This document shows, one piece after another, positions 44,301 through 58,200 of a stretch of 64,000 nucleotides of DNA (position 1 is the stretch's first letter; every line of letters starts with the position of its first letter). This DNA comes from Pogonophryne albipinna (Eukaryota > Chordata > Actinopteri > Perciformes > Artedidraconidae). Made by a program: the position numbers and the translations under genes. The stretch covers positions 24,835,325 through 24,899,324 of the forward strand of contig CM053256.1 in NCBI GenBank assembly GCA_028583405.1, read 5' to 3'. The notes beneath the pieces are model-generated. The model was given only the letters and a program-made list of their open reading frames with translations. It had not been told where the DNA came from and made no database searches.

Positions 44301-47300
44301 TGTCCATGTGTGTATGTATGTAAATTGATATTAATGAACTGGGACTAAGATCTGTGAAATGAATCTAAAATCTCATGTCACAGCACAAGCCAGTACTTGA
44401 TTCAACAACAGGCAGACTTCAGCGCTTCTTCACCATCATTATTTTCCTCACATCAAACATCATAAAAATGTTTATTTCAGTTGGAAAAATAAACCATTGA
44501 ACCTGTTATTGATGTAACATGTGACCTAATGAACTGCAACTCTAAGTATCAGAGTCTGCTCCGACAAAGCATGTCAGCGGTGAATGGTCAGATAATCTGA
44601 TACACAGCAATGGTTGTTCCACTGCTACACACAGAAGTGAGAAGATAACACATTCAGTCCCCACATGTCAAGAATAAATAGATGCAGAACGAGGGAAAGA
44701 AATAACTTGGCTGTTCTCATTTTCAGTCTTCAGCAGACAGAGAAAACTTTTCAAATCAGACCTCTGGAGAATGACATTTTGACATTTTCATCTTCCCTGC
44801 CACACTTTCCCCCCCGAAGTCATTCTGGCACCACAATTTAGTCCTGACTCTACGACCCGGCTCTTAAGGGACTTCTCAGTCTCTGCACATTTTCCACCTG
44901 TCAACTCTTTTCCTACCCCTTGATTCCAAAAATAAAAAAGGTAGAAGAAAAGAAAAACCTCTTTCCTATCAGCCCCCTGGTTTCGAATCTGGTCAAATCA
45001 TCCCTGGGTCTGGCATTGAACATTATTTCAAGGATTCTCCAGCCACCTGTCCTATTCCCTCCTCTTTTTTCCATTTTTAATTCTGCCCCGGAGTGAGGAT
45101 TATGCGAAGCAAGGCATGCGTGTCAAAGGGAAATTTAGTGGGTAAAGACAGCCAAGATTGGCGGGATGAATTAAACAGATAACGGGAGGAGACGAAGTGG
45201 GGGAACCATGTAGAGCAAAACGCCTCACCGATGTTGGTCATTTCAGTGGGGCTCTTTTTTTTTCTCCTCCCCACAGGAGCGAGGAGGCAATATCTAAATT
45301 AATAAAGTGATGAAATGAGTTTGTGCCGTGGACTTTCTGCTGTTTGACTTTCCCATCTGGATTAGTGCAGGCTGAATGGACGCTCTGTTACTTTTGTTAC
45401 AACTGCGCAATTCACTGTCGGAATTTGGCCCTGTAGTGATAAGGCTCCCCCCCTCCTCCTCCTCCTCCTCCTCCTCTTCCTCATTACCATCTAATTTCAT
45501 ATGCAGGGCCTCTGTTACCTGAGAGCCTGCTCACACACAAAACACCAACTATTACACGAGCTACTGCCAACTATTACAATGAACAGAGAACATTTAAACA
45601 CGGACTATTACATGAGGCTCAACTAACTATTACGCTGAAGGAACTTTTTTTTTAAAACAGCAAAGACTTAGACACTATTAAAGGGCATGTGGACGTGCCC
45701 TCATCCGGGGTGCATGATGAGGTCTCTAACGGTCTTACAGGAAGGACAATTTGGACATATTTGGAAGAATTCTATCATCACCAAAATCCTTATTGTAGCT
45801 CAATTACCAGTACCCTTAGGCACAGTCAGTGTATGGAGTACTTTGAGTGATTATATTATACATGCTAATTATTGTGTCAGTTTGGTGCTAGTGTATAGTT
45901 TCCTAGTAATCTGCATTATAGATTTACATAAAGGACTACACAGGAAATAGTTCTCAGCCTTGCATGTGTTATGTCTTCAGTGAAACAGGAACTATCAATT
46001 CTTAAGAAGTAACTTGTAACTATGCTAGTAACAACAAAGCCTTGAAACAGAGCCACTCATCAGCATGTTGTGTGGCTCGCATCATTCATTTAGTTAAAGT
46101 AGTTGCCTGTTTAATATATATGCTATTGAAGTAATAATGATGTTGTATGTTGAATCACTTTCCATTGTCAAATGAGACTATGGTCTACTGATAATTGCAA
46201 TGTTTGAATGTGGAAGTATTATCGACTGCCTGTTGCAACAGCTCCTGTTTTAACGTTGTATTAAGTTTGATTATCCACGGTTCCTACTCTTGAAATGACA
46301 ATCTTCTAACTAGCGAAGCAATGATTGTTTCCCTGTGGTTCAGTCACAAAGGTTTCAAGGTTTACAGCAAGCACTTTAGTGGAGCTGATGTGTTTTAGAA
46401 ACAACAGGACCAGGCTATATTTCTTCAGGCATAAATGGCATTAATGCTCAATGAGAGATGGCTTTGAAGGAGCTAGCAGAACAGATGCTAGTCTGGATAT
46501 GAGGTTATGACGCTATTGGGCCTTTTCCAACATAGAAATGTAGAGACCTGCTGTTTGCAGTGTCATTAATTGGCAGACAACTATGACAAGAGTTTGACTT
46601 ATATAGATTCTTCATGTGTTCTTCTTCTTAACATTTACATGTGATTACTTTTGAACATCAGTATTGCAACAGAGGAGCATTTCCATCTGGACTTCATGAA
46701 ATCGACAACCAATTAACATGAGCCATAAACCTACAGGATAACTCATACCACAGTTACTGCATGAAGGCTCATGCTCCTGTGTTGTGCAGTAGCATGCACA
46801 ACACCGTAGGTACCATACTGTTCACATGCTGTACAGTACAAGCACTTACTCCATATGCATTACCAATCATGTTTAAGAGAGCTATGATTGTGTGTAGGAG
46901 AACTTTCCAAGGCAGAAGGCGAAATGCAATCTGGAAACCTGGCTATGTTTAAAACAAGATGTTCATAGACGCTAATTGGACAGTAAACAATTAGCAGCAG
47001 ACTGAACAAGGAAGTGAACAATGCATCACTCTTTAAACCATGTGTCACTTGCACTTGTTTGTATATTATAACTACTTTACAGACCGTTTTTATTTTTAAG
47101 TTTGCTTTTTTGACTCTTTTTCTACTCCCTCCAGTTTCCTCAAAGGGATTATTAAACTAGTATCATACGTTATGCCTTCAAGGGGCAGAACATAATCTCT
47201 TTCAGTGTAGGGGAAGCAAAAGCATACACTGCGCTCTCTTGATACAGTTCATGCATTCTGGTTCATTCTGTTTACTATATACAATATGCTAGTTCTGCTT

Positions 47301-49189
47301 TTATACTGAGATGCTTAAGGACAGTTGATACAGCTTTTTAAACAACCTTAAATATTGTGCATTCCATTTTCATATATGACATAATCTGTCTTAAAGAGGC
47401 CCTATTGTGTTCTTTTGGTTTTCCCTTTCCTGTAGTGTGTTATATTATTGTGCATGTAAATGGTCTACAAAAGGCTAAAATCCCAGTGTAATATAACGTA
47501 AAGTAATAATGTAAGGTAATATAACATGTTATGTTTCTTTCCCACACACTCCTCCCCTGTGTGAAACGCCACCAATGGACTCCTTTGTTTACTTTTGTCA
47601 CAGAGTGACATAACTATGTAACACTTGTGCTTCTATTGGCTAGCACTCACATGTGATAAACTGAGGGGCGGGACATATCTAAGCAGTTTACCAATAACAA
47701 CAGAGCCGGCCAGCTAACCAATCAGAGCAGACTGGGCTCTGGTTTCAGACAGAGGGTGAAAAGAGGTGGGTTAGGGTTAGTATGAGAAAAATACAGAGCT
47801 TTTTGAACATTGAAGCGTGGAGACATGACACAGTAGAGGCAAAAGCTATGAATATGAACCTGAAAAGGAGCATAACATGTCCTCATTCTAATTATTGCAC
47901 ATTATATTTCCGTGGCTATATAGCTAACCTGATAATCAGTCTTAATTGCCACCTTGTTCCCATTAAATCATTCACCATTGGGATTGCAGAACACCTCATC
48001 TAATGATTCTAATCTATCTAAGATGTGGAAATGCATGAGCTATTTGACTTAACTTAGTCATACTGTATAATTGCAACTTCGGGTGATAGAAAACTGCCCA
48101 AACCCCAGCAACTGAAATATAAACCCCCAGCTCTTAGTTGTAAAACCTAGCATGAGCACAAGGTGTCACTCTCGCACTACAGCTGGCGTGGGGCTCTTCC
48201 CAGAATCCCCTGCTCTCAGCCTCCCTGCTGCACCAATGGGATAGGTTACACTGGGGTAAACACACAGGGAGCGCAGCAGCCTTGATTCATTAGTGGAGCA
48301 TAACAGCAATAGTTACGCTTACAGTGGTTCGAATTACAATTAATTGGCATTCCTGCCTCATCTGGGAGTCTCTGGAAGAGGGTGGGGGGGACAGCTGAGT
48401 CAGGAGAGGACTGGGGGGGGGAGGCCCACGCACTGGAAGCCATTACAGAAGCACACTGAAGCATAATTAATCACACACTGCTGGAGCCTTCTGTAGGGAA
48501 CCTATAGTGTTTACTGTGTATATATCGTATATAGTTTGGTACAGAAACGTTATTTTAAAGTAAATACATATCTTGTGCTCCACAAAACCTCTTTTTAAGC
48601 TCTCTACTTTAAATATAGTATTTGTCATATTTTATTATATTTGACTGTACTCAGTTTCTCACATAGTTATATTTTGTGTACATATTGTCTTTATTTTAAA
48701 TGTTTTAGAACAGTTTTCAAATCGTTTTTTTAAATAGCTTTTACAAAAGTACAATTTTGCTAAATATTTTTCTTTCTGTGTCTTTGTATGCACCATGTAT
48801 GCCAAAGCTAATTCCTTGTATGTGTACACCTACTTGGTAATAAAGCAATAAAGCAACGTTGCTTTGGATTAAAAAAAACGTCAGCTAAATGTAATGTAAC
48901 TTTTTTCCTTCATTTCAATTTCTCCATCTCTACTTCTTTCCCTCCATCCTTCCTCCCTCCCTCCATCCTCCCTCCCTCCACCCATCGTCCCTCCCTCCAC
49001 CCATCGTCCCGCGGCCCGGTGATTGCTGCCAATCTCAGCCGAGGATTCCTGGAAGGGCTTAGAGCGGGGCCGTGCTTCAGTGGGTTATTGAACGCAGCTC
49101 ATGGAGAAAGTGAATGGGCTCTGGGGGGGGACTAGATATGTCATCACTGGCTGCTGTTTACCAATGAAGGGAGAAAAGAGGGAGATAAG

Positions 49190-49251
<62 letters not shown>

Positions 49252-52200
49252 CAAATGCTAAGACATTATATAATGCCACAACGGTGTTAAATTAACTACT
49301 GTACTACAGAGTTATGAAATGTCTTTTTGACATGTGACAAGAAGAGGAGAGGGGGTGAAATTAAAGAAGGAAAGGATGGGAGAGAGGAGAAGATTTGAGG
49401 AAAGGAGAGGAGAGGAGGTACGAGAAGAGGACACTTGATGAAGGGAGGACAAAGGAAGACAAAAAAAGAGGATGGGCAAAGGAAGAGAGGAGAGGAAAGG
49501 AGAGGGGAGAGGAAATGAGAGAGGAGACGAGAGGAGACGAGAGGAGACGAGAGGAGGAGAGGAGAATTGATGACGGGAGGATAAAGGAAGACAGAGGAGG
49601 GAAGAAAAATAAGTGGATGTGGAAATGAGGAGAGGAGAGGAAAGGAAATGAGAGAGGAGGAGAGGAAAGGTGAGAAGAGAATAGGATAATTGATTAAGAG
49701 AAGGGGAAGGAGGAGAAAGGAAGAAAGGAAGAAAGAGGAGAGGAGAGAGCGCAGAGGAAAGAGTTGGAGAGGAGGGACAAGGTGGGGAAGAAAGGAAGAA
49801 AGGAAAAGGGAGGTGAAAGGAAGTCAGCTGAGGGGAGAAAAGAAGAGGAAAGGAAATGAAGAGAGGAGGCAAGTAGAGGAGAGCAGAGTCTTTTTAGGTT
49901 TAGGAGGAGTGAAGGAGAAAGCTGGAGAGGAGGGAGGAGGAGAAAAGGAATAAGGAAGATAGAAGAGTGTAGGACAGGAGTTAGGAACAATGGAGAGGAA
50001 AGGAAGAGAATGTAAAGAGAAGAGAGGAGAGTCTTGTGGGTCTGTAGATCCATCTGTGTGCAGTGAGAGACAGAAACTCTCTCCTTGCCCCTGATACTAA
50101 ACCCTGTCTGTGTATAAATCAGAGCAGATGCATCAGCGGCAGTCAGACGCTGGCTGTCACTGAGCAGGCTCCAGAACAAGTCTATTTACAGCCAGCTGTG
50201 GGGGTCTGGAGTGTGTTTAAAACAATACGTACAGTAGATATATTGCTTATCTGAACACGACCGTGTGGCCTTGCTGAGTGACATGAAAACTCTTCAATTA
50301 TCGCCGAGTAGCCTACAGACAGAAGTGGCAGTCTAAAAAGGCCTTGTCAAGTACAGAAGGATACAGATAAAAAAAAGGTTAAAAAGGAATAACAAATTAG
50401 TGGGAAAAAAAACTATTTGAATAAGAATTCTGAGCCTCGACTCTCATCTGCACTGACGGCAAAAATACCAACATAATTCAATTGAAATAAAGAAGTAAAT
50501 ATGAATAGTTGTGGCTTGATATCGAGTAAGACAAAAGTTGATAAACCACACAGCTTGCGATCTCCCAGGACCCGCCTCTCGCCCTGACAAAAAGCTGTGT
50601 TACAGGCATGAAAGATACTTCTAATTGAAATACATTGTTTTTAAAATCGTTCTCTGTGACACGAAAAATAAGGGGAAATTTGTGTCCGGGTAAACGAATC
50701 AAAAGATTACATTTTGTGACTATTGTGAGACTGGGTTGGCTGAGTGTATTGATTGGTTTGTGTATGAGCATGAAATTCAAATTATTCAAGTATAACTAAA
50801 GTAAAATTACACTTATAAGAAGTAAGATGTAGAGTGGAGGGATGAGGAGACTTTCAAGTGGTGCCCCTGTGAGGACTGCGTTGCTCTAAACACAGTAACA
50901 GGACATTAAAACAGAGTTTGCCAATCAATCAGCATTCATTAAATTGGAAAGGACCTTCCCATTAGACGAGAGAGAGAGCTCCCCACTGTTTCTGATCTCT
51001 GATCAAATATATTCCCCAAGGGGTTAATTAGTGTTATATTCCATACTAACACACGGCTGCAGAAAGACAGGAGACACACACAGGCTTGAGTGTGTAGACA
51101 CAGCTGTGTTCCTCCTTTTATACTAAAGATGAAATCATTTCCATTCTTTTACTTGTGTTTATCACCTTTTGATTGCATCTCATTCCAGCTGGAATTTCTC
51201 ACCAGTGATGGTCATCGGGAGTCCACAGAGCTTTGTTTCATTGTGAAAAGAAAATCCAGAAATGTGTAAACATGGACACATTCATTGGCCCATCAGGTAA
51301 TGGGTCCTCTGTTTAATGTCAGAAAGAGGAACAAATTGACCCCAAATTGACTGAAGCAAGTAAGAATATAACCATAAAGAGACACAAAATATCTACAATA
51401 AGATGCAAAACAACCCAAAAGAGAAGCAAAGAAACTCAAAACGGTTACAAACAGACCATAAAGAGACACCGAGTGTCTACAAAGGGACACAAAAGCACCA
51501 TGAAGAGACTCAAAGTGATTACAGACGCGATAAGATGTTTGTTTTTTTAACTGTGGCTCTGCAAGCCGCAAGGCTGAAAAGGTTTTCAAACTGTAATAAA
51601 GCAGATATCTTGAAGTACAAAGTTATAAAATGTACCTCCAGATTGATTAGAAGCAACATAAGCACGGTGAGCTGACCACAGAGAACCCTTAGAAACAGAG
51701 CTTCCTCTCTCATCACCAAATGGGACATAGCTCCTGCTAAGGTCAACTTTAATACCCCAGTAGACAATAACAATTTCAACAACAAAAAGGTTTAAAAGAG
51801 GACATATTATGCTCATTTTCAGATTCATATTAATATGTGTGCCTACTTGTTCACATGCTTAATGTTGAAAAAGCCTGTGCTGCAGGTGTGTGAGAGAGAA
51901 ACTCCCTCTGGAGGGAACTTTGGGATGTCAGCCTTTGCAGACCATTTACATGCACACAAACCTATACAACTACAGGAAAGGGAAAACCACAAAAAGCGTA
52001 ATAGGACAATATACCCTTTAAAAAGCAAGGATTCTTTACATAAGGAGTTGTGCAATGCAACACTTACAAGACTAGCAGCACCGAGTAACTCCAACCAATG
52101 GCTATCACCCAGAATGCAATTTGTCCAGAAGAGGGGCTTTTCCTAATCTCAGATGCTGGACCCACAGCTTGATTTTTTATCAGGGGGCATTATCTGTGCC

Positions 52201-55200
52201 CAGAAGGAAATAAGACACATGCTGCGACGTCTGCAGAGGGAAATCCCCAATAAGAGCGCTGACCTCTCAGTGCACACGCCTACACACGCGGCGAGCACAA
52301 TCACGCAGAAATACTACTCTCAGGAGATGGTGGTGATTTGTTTTGTAAGATGTATAACAGAACTAATTATGAGCGGGGCTTTGATGTGTAAATCCTCGGG
52401 CACCAGTGCAAAGCTGATACGGTCTCCCCGTAATTCCTGCTTAGGTGCAGCCCTGCTCCCTTCTAACATACTTTATCTCAAATGCCAAATACTGTAAGAC
52501 CTCCAACAGCTAATAACCTGTATCTCAGAGATAGAAATACGCACCTAAATGCAACCATGCTGAACAAAAAAAGAGGAAAATAAGGAAGGAAAGCAAGTTG
52601 AAAAATGCTAGGATGTGTAGTTTGGTGCTGAATCTCTATTCTTAACACTGTATGTGAGATTAAGGTTTCTATTTACTCCACCATGGAAATGAGACACAGA
52701 TGATACAATTATGTTTTAGTAAAGTAAATGTAAGTCTATGGCTCATTTAATTTCTCCATTGCCTCTCCACAGAATAATTGGATTGTGGCTGCACTGTCAT
52801 GTACGCAGTGAAATGAATGCCTATTAATCGGCGGATAATTGGACACATACCCCCTGATAAATGCTGCTGCTCCACTTTGAGTCACCTACAAATTAGGCCA
52901 TTTTAAAAAAGGGATCCATTTCTTATCTGGCTCGACTCATGCTTATATAAGATGAGAGCTAATATTGGTGGAAGGAAATGCGGATGCACCAAATCACGTT
53001 GTTATGCCCAAAATGAGATTACGTGAATTAAGTTGATATTTCCGTCCTGCTGTTGAATGTCGAACTAATGAACTCCCAGTTAGTGTTTCTAGTTGACAAT
53101 ACATGAACGGAAGCATGTTTCGTTAGACTCTTTGTTTACATTGATAGAAAATCAACTATTAAATGCATAAAAATATTAATCCAAAGCATGTGACTCCATA
53201 AAGGGGCCCTACCATGCTCATTTGCAGGTTCATATTTGTACTATGTGCCTCTACTGTGACACGTCTCCATGCTTCAATGTCCAAAAAGCTCTTTATTTTT
53301 CTCATACTGCCTGTGCTGCAGCACCTCTTTTCACCCTCTGTCTGAAACCAGAGCCCAGACTGCTCTGATTGGGTAGCTGGCCGGCACTGTTGGGATTGGT
53401 CAACCGCAAAAATTACTATGAGAAAAATAAATCAGGTTCATATCTTTGTGACAATTAATGTATGAGTATTATGTTGAATCCATAATCTTTTTGGCTATAT
53501 CTTATATATATATATAGATTTTTTGATTATTATTTAGTTATTAAATGTATTACATTTTTAACTGTATATCTGTTTTGTGAACCAAGCATTTTTTTTTAAA
53601 TGCAAATAAAAAACAATTATTTTGTTAAGGTACGACATAGAGAGTAGTAGATAATAATTTCAAATAATAATCTCTGACTTGAAGAGGGACTAAATAAATC
53701 CTCTTTGGTAATTGTGCGACACATTTATAAAATATTTAAACGTTTTAGTTTTTTAGTTTTCCTGATTAATGGCATTACAACTGAGTTATACTGCACAGAA
53801 AACATGTTTGAGTTTGCCCTACTTCTATCCATTATTGTGCTGTTTACATACAGGCGCAGGACTTACAGCAATGAGGCCAAAGTCACATGTGAGGAGAAAC
53901 AAACTGCCTGTAATGTAATTCAATGGACAAAATGATATATTTGTTGTTTGTTATATTTAATTGGGAGGAATAATTATTAATTATTGCGTGACTGGGTTTT
54001 ACCTTATTTCTTTCAGTGCAAAATTGTTTTTGTAATTCTTGACAGACATTTTTTTGATTTCAAGTGACACTGAGCATAAAAGCTTTTGATGTGCAAATAA
54101 AAAATAAAAACACTTGAGATCACTCCAGAGATTTGCTGATTATGTAGCCGTCGCTGCTAGGCTGTCATCAACATCTAAAAGCACGGTTTACTAAATGATA
54201 TATCTGATTAATTACAGCCTCGACAGCAGTGAAACACCTTTTAAGGATTACACAAAATGACATGCTTTCCTTGTTAACAATCCAAGACACTGTTAGTGTT
54301 GCATAATTGACACATTCCTCCTCCTTAGAACAACCTGACCCCCTCATGATATTTCATGCTTAATGAGATTTATGGTGAGACAATGACTACCACTTGACAT
54401 GTATATCTCGCCTGGTGGATTAAAGCAGTGTTATTACACTTCCTGTCACTCAGGGCAGACCACCATCACCATCCCCGCTCATCTGTTTCGTGCTAAAAGA
54501 CTGCGATCAGCTAATGAGGATCTTTGGCCTCCAATTAATCATGCTAATGAGCCCCACCCTGCAAAGATAATCAACTCTTCTCCCGACCAATAAGGGAAGA
54601 GTCTGGAGCTTCACTTGTGAAATGTTCCCTGCCTCATCCTAATCCCCTTTTCTTTTTTCTTCTTCCCTGCTTCTCGCTTTTTATCTGCCCCTCTCTGCCC
54701 TTCAGAGCTCCTTATCGTCCTGGCTGCTCTTTTTTCACACTCCTCTTTTCCATATCCCTCCCTAGTTATGCTTCTTTAACATCTCTCCATCTTCTCTTTT
54801 TATATCCTCTGCTCTTTGACCCTTTTTTTTTCAATAGTTCTCCCCTCCTTACGCCCCAGCTATAAACTCACCAGTACTCTTTCCATTGGTCGTCCTCAAA
54901 AACGTCCTCTGGGATGGGATCAATCAGCACCAGGTCTGACACTTGCCTGGGGGACAAAGAGAGGACACACACTCAGATGAAGTAGGACTCATTGACCCTG
55001 TCCACTTTACCCTCCCGGCCCAGGCTGTAATGAGTGTGAGGTGCTGTTTACACGGGAACGAAACGGAAGAGAAAAGTAGCGGATACAACCCGTTTAGTTC
55101 CTGTGTAAATAGCACGAGGCCGTAACGGAACCGCGGAAACGGACCCCTAAAACGATAACGGGTCCCAAGGTAGATAGATCTGCGGATGGAACGCTCTGGG

Positions 55201-58200
55201 GGGGCCAGCATGGTCAGTAGCTGCTACAGATGTTAGTGCAACATCTACAGCTCCTCTACCACAACCATCAGTAACAAGTGGACATGGAGAACTACATGTT
55301 GCTAAATCTACCGCGGGGCATAAACAGAAGGGCAACCAGGCAACCATGGCAACCATGCTCGGGGGTCTTCTTCGCTGCTTTTGGTGTATTTTGTGGTCGG
55401 AAGTACAGCGCCACTTACAGGCCCGGCATATGTACTACAGCGTCTCCAGTGGGTCGAGCGGTCTCATGTGAAGGGACACGTTTATTGAGCCGTATCCATG
55501 TGAACGGAAGACTTTTTTGATAACGAATTCGATTTGTTTGCGTTCCCGTGTAAATGGGGCCTGAGATGGATGGTATCATCCCCTCTGTCTTCCTGTAAAT
55601 CCCTCCGTCCACACACACACACACCAGATCCTGGGGCAATATTTCCATTCGGAGAGGTGTCATCCACTCACTTAATTTTCTCCTTTAACGGCGGCAACAT
55701 CGTGCCTGATTAAATACTAAATCTTTCATCCCTGGTACGGGATGGTGGTCCGTTAATCACTGCGTTGACTCTGAGATGGATGAGTTATGGGGAATGATGG
55801 GAATGGAAACTGGAATATATTTTGTTAAGTGCGACTTTGGGAGGAACTGCATGCCATACTTGCAAAATATACTCCTTTTATAGTATATGATCTACTGTAA
55901 AGTGGTTTTAAGATGACATGTGTGACATTTTATCAAACATTTGTTAAGACTGAAGATAAGAATAAGTCTGGTAATATTTGTTATTATCCACAAATCAAAT
56001 TGAAAGACTTAACAAGCTCCAAACTATGTTTCTGAAAAGTGAAGATTATGTCGTATCGTCATGGAGCCAGGGGTTGCAAAAATAAGTGTAATTGCATAGA
56101 AGTCTATGAGAAAATGACACTATTTCTCACTTTACTTACTACAGTTGATAAACTACTGCCCAGCTGTTTGAGAACAAAAACAATTTATTTTTCAAAGAAC
56201 AACATATTTAGTAGGAGAATTTTAAAGTGTATTTTGCAGAGCATATTTGACGAAACAAATTAAACATTGCCATTTCGACTGACTTTGCATTAACAACAAT
56301 GTTTACTAATGTGCACCGTCCCCATTGAATAAACCAATACATATTAATTATTGCAAAATGGCTACTATCTTTTGTGTTGTTGCTTGGTATGCTACTTACC
56401 AAATAAAAAAATTGAAATGCATTACAGCTGCCTGAAGAATACATTATTTGAAATAGGCAGTTTCATTTTTAACAGCTATTTAATCATTTAAAACTGGATT
56501 ACCCAAACCTTTTTTGATATCAAAATGGTATTTCAGCCATTTAGAACTGCACTTTCATAAAGATGGGGAATTCATACTATGATACTTATAATAAAATAGC
56601 TTCTTCTGATATTCATTTTAAGAAGCCAAGTAGTACTCTTCATGAAAAGCAAACCGACATTTATGTATACAATTGTAAATGTCTATACAATACTTACACA
56701 TCATGAATGTGGGTGAAGAACCTTCCATTGAGCGCTCCCAGCTCGGAGCCCACCAGGATGAAGGGCTTGGCGATCCCAGCAGCCTGCAGGAGTCGGTGCA
56801 GATCATCCACCATCCTGTAGTAGGACAACAACACTCATCGCTCAGCTGCAAACTGGGCCACAATGTTTATTTATTCAGCGAGGTGGGACTAGGGCTCGCC
56901 ATTCATCTTATTAATTTCTAATCTGCTCGTTAACAGAGTCGCAATTACAAAAGCAAGAATAGCCTAAGAGGGAAGAAAATATTACACAACAAAACAGCCG
57001 TGCTTAAATCCAAATGACAGCATGAAGGAGGGGACTGCTGGCCTATTTGTAATGCAACCGGCAGGAGAAGCAATCACCAGGAAACGTATATCATCCCAGG
57101 GAGCGTCATCATTGCATGATGCAGCAGCTCCTCTCAGAGAGCCATCTGCTGTCCTGCGCTTGTTGTGCTAATAAATCAAACCTGAGGTGTCACACTGAGA
57201 TGAGGAGTTTTCACAAGACTCCCAGGGTTAAGGTTAGGTAGGCATCAAACTCCTTGAGATATTGAATTCTGGGAAATTGATTGCTTGCATCTGAAATGGT
57301 CGGCCGCCTGTTTCCTGGGTCAGATGCCAAGGTAAGATACACTGCTGACTGTCCACGTCCGCTCTTACTTTAGGGAGATTTAAAGCTCGATAAATGCATT
57401 AGGGTGTCAAAGGCTAGATGATTATCAACCAATCCCACTGCGGTGTGATACAGGGAAGGCCAGGAGGGGTGTTTTCAACAAAGGAAGGCAGGAGGTGTCC
57501 CTGCATCAGTCTATGTCCAAAAAAGTAACTTCATCAAAAAAATATTGATTCCCAGTGCATTATATTTAAACAGTTGTCAATAATACAAAAACTGAACTTC
57601 TATCTGTTTTACTACACTATAGTGTGCACTGTGATTACGTTATTATCTTAAAAGTCACATTTACCCTGAATCTTAAAGATTTAGTGCTGAATAAATCAAT
57701 TTGATCCACGGAACATTACTGAAACGATCGCTCTATTCAAAGAATATTATTATGCCATTATTTGGAAAATGTATTAATTGTCTCAGACATTCATCAAGCA
57801 AGAAATGTCTACAGCTAATTGCATCTACGGTATCTTGGGGTAAGTAAGCTAGGTATAGGTGCTTAGTGAAAAATGTAGTGGGAGTTAATGATACACCTTT
57901 GCTTTGTACTGCTTTGTAGAGAGTGTCTTGGTTTGTGTGCATATTTCCAAATTACAAATGTTGATTTATGTTAATGTTGGGAGGAATACCAAGCGAAAAT
58001 GCAGTGTGACTGGTCAAAGATAAGCACAGTTTATAGTACAGTGGGACAAAAAAGTATTTAGTCAGCCACCCATTGTGCAAGTTCTCCCACTTAAAAAGAT
58101 GAGAGGCCTGTAATTTTCATCCTAGGTACACTTCAACTATGAGAGACAGAATGGGGGGAAAGAATCCAGGAAATCACATTGTAGGATTTTTAATGAATTA

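Larger units (their letters stand above)
41110..54871 (-). other. Intron 7 of the hydrolase-fold gene, 13.8 kb
   Basis: Holds the hAT-like MITE, three copies of the CCAAT/GC-box family, the purine tract and several microsatellites, each listed separately. The remaining stretches (41110-42630, 43933-45450, 45700-47392, 50040-51340, 52025-53198, 53406-54871) show no exon, RNA gene or further element that I can support. Confidence 0.65.

Noticed and set aside
49312..49872. A 186-codon minus-strand frame
   Set aside because: A by-product of the polypyrimidine strand of the purine tract; only Ser/Pro/Leu/Phe repeats.
51347..51535. Possible CRISPR-like array of short repeats
   Set aside because: Units are degenerate, spacing is irregular and the host is a vertebrate; it fits a fish minisatellite.
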